Shown piece by piece: positions 8,933 to 10,631 of a stretch of DNA of 10,631 nucleotides (the stretch's first letter is position 1; every line of letters starts with the position of its first letter). Source of the DNA: Candidatus Gastranaerophilales bacterium (GTDB taxonomy: Bacteria > Cyanobacteriota > Vampirovibrionia > Gastranaerophilales > Gastranaerophilaceae). The stretch is taken from NCBI GenBank assembly GCA_021199975.1, contig JAJQHF010000278.1, positions 1 to 10,631 of the forward strand, given 5' to 3'. The notes beneath the pieces are model-generated. The model had not been told where the DNA came from. It searched no databases and saw nothing but the letters and a program-made list of their open reading frames with translations. The translations under genes were made by a program, and so were the position numbers.

Positions 8933-8939
8933 CACCTCT
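8933..8939 (-). promoter_or_regulatory. Ribosome binding site of rpoB
   Basis: The minus strand reads AGAGGTG, then 5 bases, then the ATG at 8927. The protein N-terminus from this ATG (MSKKKYSERITPMGMPKT) fits the family, and no better start lies upstream. Confidence 0.8.
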
Positions 8940-9028
8940 CATTATGTGGTGTACTAACTACAACTATATATAATAAATTTTTAAATATTATTAATTTTTC
9001 AACTAAAGACATTCACAGCCATTATAAA

Positions 9029-9056
9029 ATGATACTTGCTAAAACATGCCCGTCAA
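9029..9056 (-). promoter_or_regulatory. Probable sigma-70-type promoter of the rpoB operon
   Basis: On the minus strand, TTGACG (9056-9051, 5 of 6 consensus bases) is separated by 16 bases from TATCAT (9034-9029, 5 of 6). Transcription would start near 9022, giving a leader of about 95 bases before rpoB. A TATAAT lies a few bases further down (9026-9021) but has no matching -35 box. This is the best promoter match in the intergenic region. Its placement agrees with rpoB being the operon's first gene, but no transcript data are available here. Confidence 0.6.
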
Positions 9057-9080
9057 GAAAAAAAGCGGTTTTAAAATAAT

Positions 9081-9101
9081 TTGTTAAACAATTGTTAACA
9101 A
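9081..9101. repeat. Two abutting palindromes, candidate operator
   Basis: TTGTTAAACAA (9081-9091) is followed directly by TTGTTAACAA (9092-9101). The second is a perfect 10-base palindrome, and the first is the same sequence with one extra central A. Together they also form a larger near-palindrome. They lie about 25 bases upstream of the -35 box of the probable rpoB promoter, where an activator or repressor dimer could bind. The region is AT-rich, so chance is possible, and I do not recognise the motif of any specific regulator. Confidence 0.45.
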
Positions 9102-9130
9102 TATGCCGCATTATTATATAAAAACATCTA

Positions 9131-9187
9131 AAAACCCTGTAACAGTAGGCTTTTATTGTCAAGTGTCAATCTCTGTTACAAGGTTTT
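9131..9187 (-). terminator. Probable rho-independent terminator of the nucleotidyltransferase-like gene
   Basis: AAAACCCTGTAACAG (9131-9145) and CTGTTACAAGGTTTT (9173-9187) pair as a 15-bp stem. The only non-Watson-Crick position is a G-U pair when transcribed from the minus strand; on the plus strand it would be a C-A mismatch, which favours the minus strand. The stem begins 28 bases after the stop codon at 9216. In the minus-strand RNA the 3' arm ends in UUUU, followed by UAGAUGUUUUU. The 27-base loop is longer than usual, so efficiency is uncertain. Confidence 0.68.
9142..9169 (-). promoter_or_regulatory. Weak second promoter candidate inside the terminator loop
   Basis: The loop of the terminator contains two tandem heptamers on the minus strand, TTGACAC (9169-9163) and TTGACAA (9162-9156). 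The first offers a perfect -35 box TTGACA. Sixteen bases on is TACTGT (9147-9142), a poor -10 box (3 of 6). It could act as a distal rpoB promoter, but the -10 is weak and it overlaps the hairpin arm. Confidence 0.25.
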
Positions 9188-9215
9188 CAGGTTTTTTAAC
9201 GAATTATAATATTAT

Positions 9216-10616
9216 TTATACAAATATATTTCCGTGTGCCGTTTCTACATTATATTTTTCTTTAAAGTTATCAAATGATTCTCTTGCTGTTTCATCACTG
9301 TATACAATACCTGTATCCAAATCGGTATTTTTTACAAAATCCTGCATAACAAACTCGGGCACGCCATAATATTTGTTCTCTTCCGTATTGCATTTAGTAA
9401 GATATTCACGTGCAACATCTTTAATAAGCTTTAAATATGCTTCTGCTGTACCGATATCATCCCAAACGGCAGGTTTTCCGCCTTTTGCTTCTAACGGTAC
9501 CGTATATACTTTCATTTGATTACCGTCAGTATCAAGAAGCTCACCTTCATTTGCCATTTCTACGATTTTTGGCATAACATCAGCACCCAAACCTGTTTTA
9601 TCAGGTTCTATTATTCCTTTTGCCATAAGCACTTTTTCTGCCTGAGGGCTTAAAAAATAAAATCCGGGGTTTGCTAAAAATTTGGTTTCATCTTGCGGAT
9701 TAAGAGCCGTCTGCACTTCTAAAAACTTTTTCATTGCTGCATCATATTCACCGGGATTGACAAAATCATCCTGTAATGGTGCATCAGCTGTATATTTTGG
9801 TTTTTCAATGAATTTCTTTATTTGAAGATTTCCTTCTTCATCCTGTTCTATTCCTAAAAGCCCGAAGGATTTAGCTCTGTTTGCATCAACAGGATAATAA
9901 GGAATAACTAAAGCAGCATTAGGCAGAGTCTTTAACGCATTATATGTACGGGTTATATCTGCGTTAGTAAAAATATCTGCATTTAATATAATTCCCGCTT
10001 TATCGTTTGGAATAATATCTCTTTTTAAACCTTCGGCAATAGCGCCTCCGTCTGTTTTATATTTTGATACATAGTGAGTATCATCTTTTTCCGGAATTTC
10101 ATGAGCCTGACTCAAGTAATCTATGCTATCTGTTCCGTCGCCGTTTAAAATTCCCGCTGCTGCTGCTAAGTTTAAAGATGTGGCAATAATACGGTACCTG
10201 TCATCAGTCGGAAGTTTCCCCGACGGTTTATTTTCAGCTTCTCTTGTAATATTGAAAAATCTTTCTCCAAAACCTCCTGCCGGAATAATTACGGTAGGAT
10301 CGTCTTTTTTAACCGTATCATAATAATCGCCTTTTACCGTTTCTTTTTGCAAGCCTGAGTCACGATATGAATCAACTGCAGAAACAGTTCTAGGTTCTTT
10401 ATTTAAAGTCGTAATTACGGTTCTTCCTTTAAAAGATACTTCTCCTTTTTTTTCGTCCTTGTCTTTTGGTTTTACTTCTTTTACGTTACCGTCAGCCGCA
10501 GGGTCATAACCGCCTATCATTCTAAATTCAAAACCGTCACCTTTTAATTCGCTGCCTGCCAGCATTTTTACCGATTTATCTCCGAGAGAAGGGTCTTTTA
10601 CCGTAATTTCAGGCAT
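9216..10616 (-). CDS. Sugar-phosphate nucleotidyltransferase-like protein with N-terminal extension
   Basis: This 466-residue protein carries a nucleotidyltransferase fold from about residue 107 to 400, of the type that joins a sugar phosphate to an NTP to make a nucleotide sugar. Visible family motifs are IIPAGGFGER (110-119, the nucleotide loop), NKPSGKLPT (129-137, in place of the usual PKPLLPV-type segment), ILNADIF (210-216, at the metal-binding GD position), FIEKP (269-273), NPGFYFLSP (316-324) and WDDIGTAEAY (385-394). Substrate and nucleotide cannot be assigned. Residues 1-105 match no domain I know and include a highly charged stretch (about 46-59, rich in K, D and E). No signal peptide or membrane segment is visible, so it is probably cytoplasmic. 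The ATG at 10616 is preceded by AAGGT, but the frame stays open to the window edge, so an upstream start is not excluded. A terminator candidate follows, so it is probably not cotranscribed with rpoB. Confidence 0.8.
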   Translation of the reverse strand: MPEITVKDPSLGDKSVKMLAGSELKGDGFEFRMIGGYDPAADGNVKEVKPKDKDEKKGEVSFKGRTVITTLNKEPRTVSAVDSYRDSGLQKETVKGDYYDTVKKDDPTVIIPAGGFGERFFNITREAENKPSGKLPTDDRYRIIATSLNLAAAAGILNGDGTDSIDYLSQAHEIPEKDDTHYVSKYKTDGGAIAEGLKRDIIPNDKAGIILNADIFTNADITRTYNALKTLPNAALVIPYYPVDANRAKSFGLLGIEQDEEGNLQIKKFIEKPKYTADAPLQDDFVNPGEYDAAMKKFLEVQTALNPQDETKFLANPGFYFLSPQAEKVLMAKGIIEPDKTGLGADVMPKIVEMANEGELLDTDGNQMKVYTVPLEAKGGKPAVWDDIGTAEAYLKLIKDVAREYLTKCNTEENKYYGVPEFVMQDFVKNTDLDTGIVYSDETARESFDNFKEKYNVETAHGNIFV

Positions 10617-10622
10617 ATATTT

Positions 10623-10627
10623 ACCTT
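10623..10627 (-). promoter_or_regulatory. Ribosome binding site of the nucleotidyltransferase-like gene
   Basis: The minus strand reads AAGGT, 6 bases before the ATG at 10616. It is a modest match but supports this start over one beyond the window edge. Confidence 0.55.
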
Positions 10628-10631
10628 GTTT

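Larger units (their letters stand above)
8928..9215. other. Intergenic region between nucleotidyltransferase-like gene and rpoB
   Basis: These 288 bases contain no credible gene. They are very AT-rich. In minus-strand order they hold a stem-loop terminator candidate just after the upstream stop codon, two abutting palindromes, a sigma-70-like promoter, and an A/T-rich leader of about 95 bases before rpoB. I saw no tRNA-like, L10-leader-like or recognisable riboswitch structure. Confidence 0.8.

Noticed and set aside
8928..8942. Mini-ORF on the minus strand (ATG AGA GGT GAA TGA) ending directly at the rpoB ATG
   Set aside because: It has only four sense codons, lies over the rpoB Shine-Dalgarno itself, and has no ribosome binding site of its own. 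Chance is the simpler explanation.
8783..9369. Plus-strand open frames at 8783-9079 and 9103-9369 that cover the intergenic region
   Set aside because: The first overlaps the conserved start of rpoB and the second overlaps the end of the nucleotidyltransferase gene. Both cross the promoter and terminator signals and lack convincing ribosome binding sites.
10123..10323. Plus-strand open frame of 66 codons
   Set aside because: It is antisense to the nucleotide-binding motif region of the nucleotidyltransferase-like gene, with no independent support.
1..10631. Possibility of a plastid genome fragment
   Set aside because: Plastids also carry AT-rich rpoB-rpoC1-rpoC2, but the adjacent nucleotidyltransferase-like gene, Shine-Dalgarno sites before every gene and terminator/promoter arrangement fit a bacterium better. 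It is not fully excluded without a tree.
1..10631. Mobile elements, CRISPR, toxin-antitoxin or defence genes
   Set aside because: No transposase motifs, spaced direct repeats, integrase sites or small gene pairs were seen. The window is almost fully occupied by conserved core genes.

Overview
The window is AT-rich, and every gene in it lies on the minus strand. Transcription runs from high to low coordinates: a sugar-nucleotidyltransferase-like gene (10616 to 9216), a 288-base intergenic region, then rpoB (8927 to 5613), rpoC1 (5591 to 3873) and rpoC2 (3842 to beyond position 1). The three polymerase genes are 21 and 30 bases apart, and each has its own Shine-Dalgarno sequence, so they form one operon. 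They encode the catalytic core of RNA polymerase: beta, the N-terminal half of beta' (often called gamma in cyanobacteria), and the C-terminal half of beta'.

A beta' gene split into rpoC1 and rpoC2 at this exact point, with a roughly 650-residue insertion in the trigger loop of RpoC2, marks the cyanobacterial lineage (and plastids). The low G+C, the reduced RpoC1 and the bacterial neighbour gene point to a non-photosynthetic relative such as Vampirovibrionia/Gastranaerophilales ('Melainabacteria', common in animal guts) rather than a photosynthetic cyanobacterium or a plastid. The placement is inferred from sequence character, not from a tree.

The rplK-rplA-rplJ-rplL genes that precede rpoB in most bacteria are absent. 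Instead, the region upstream of rpoB holds a probable terminator for the nucleotidyltransferase gene, two adjacent TTGTTAACAA-type palindromes, and a good sigma-70-like promoter (TTGACG, 16 bp, TATCAT) about 95 bases before the rpoB start. The polymerase operon therefore appears to have its own promoter.

The most unusual points are these. rpoB, rpoC1 and rpoC2 share one reading frame and are separated only by a single TAG and a single TAA. rpoC1 starts with TTG. The nucleotidyltransferase-like protein has an unassigned N-terminal extension of about 105 residues and altered core motifs. I found no mobile element, CRISPR array, RNA gene or defence system. This is a core-genome locus, and I do not see a new multi-gene system in it.
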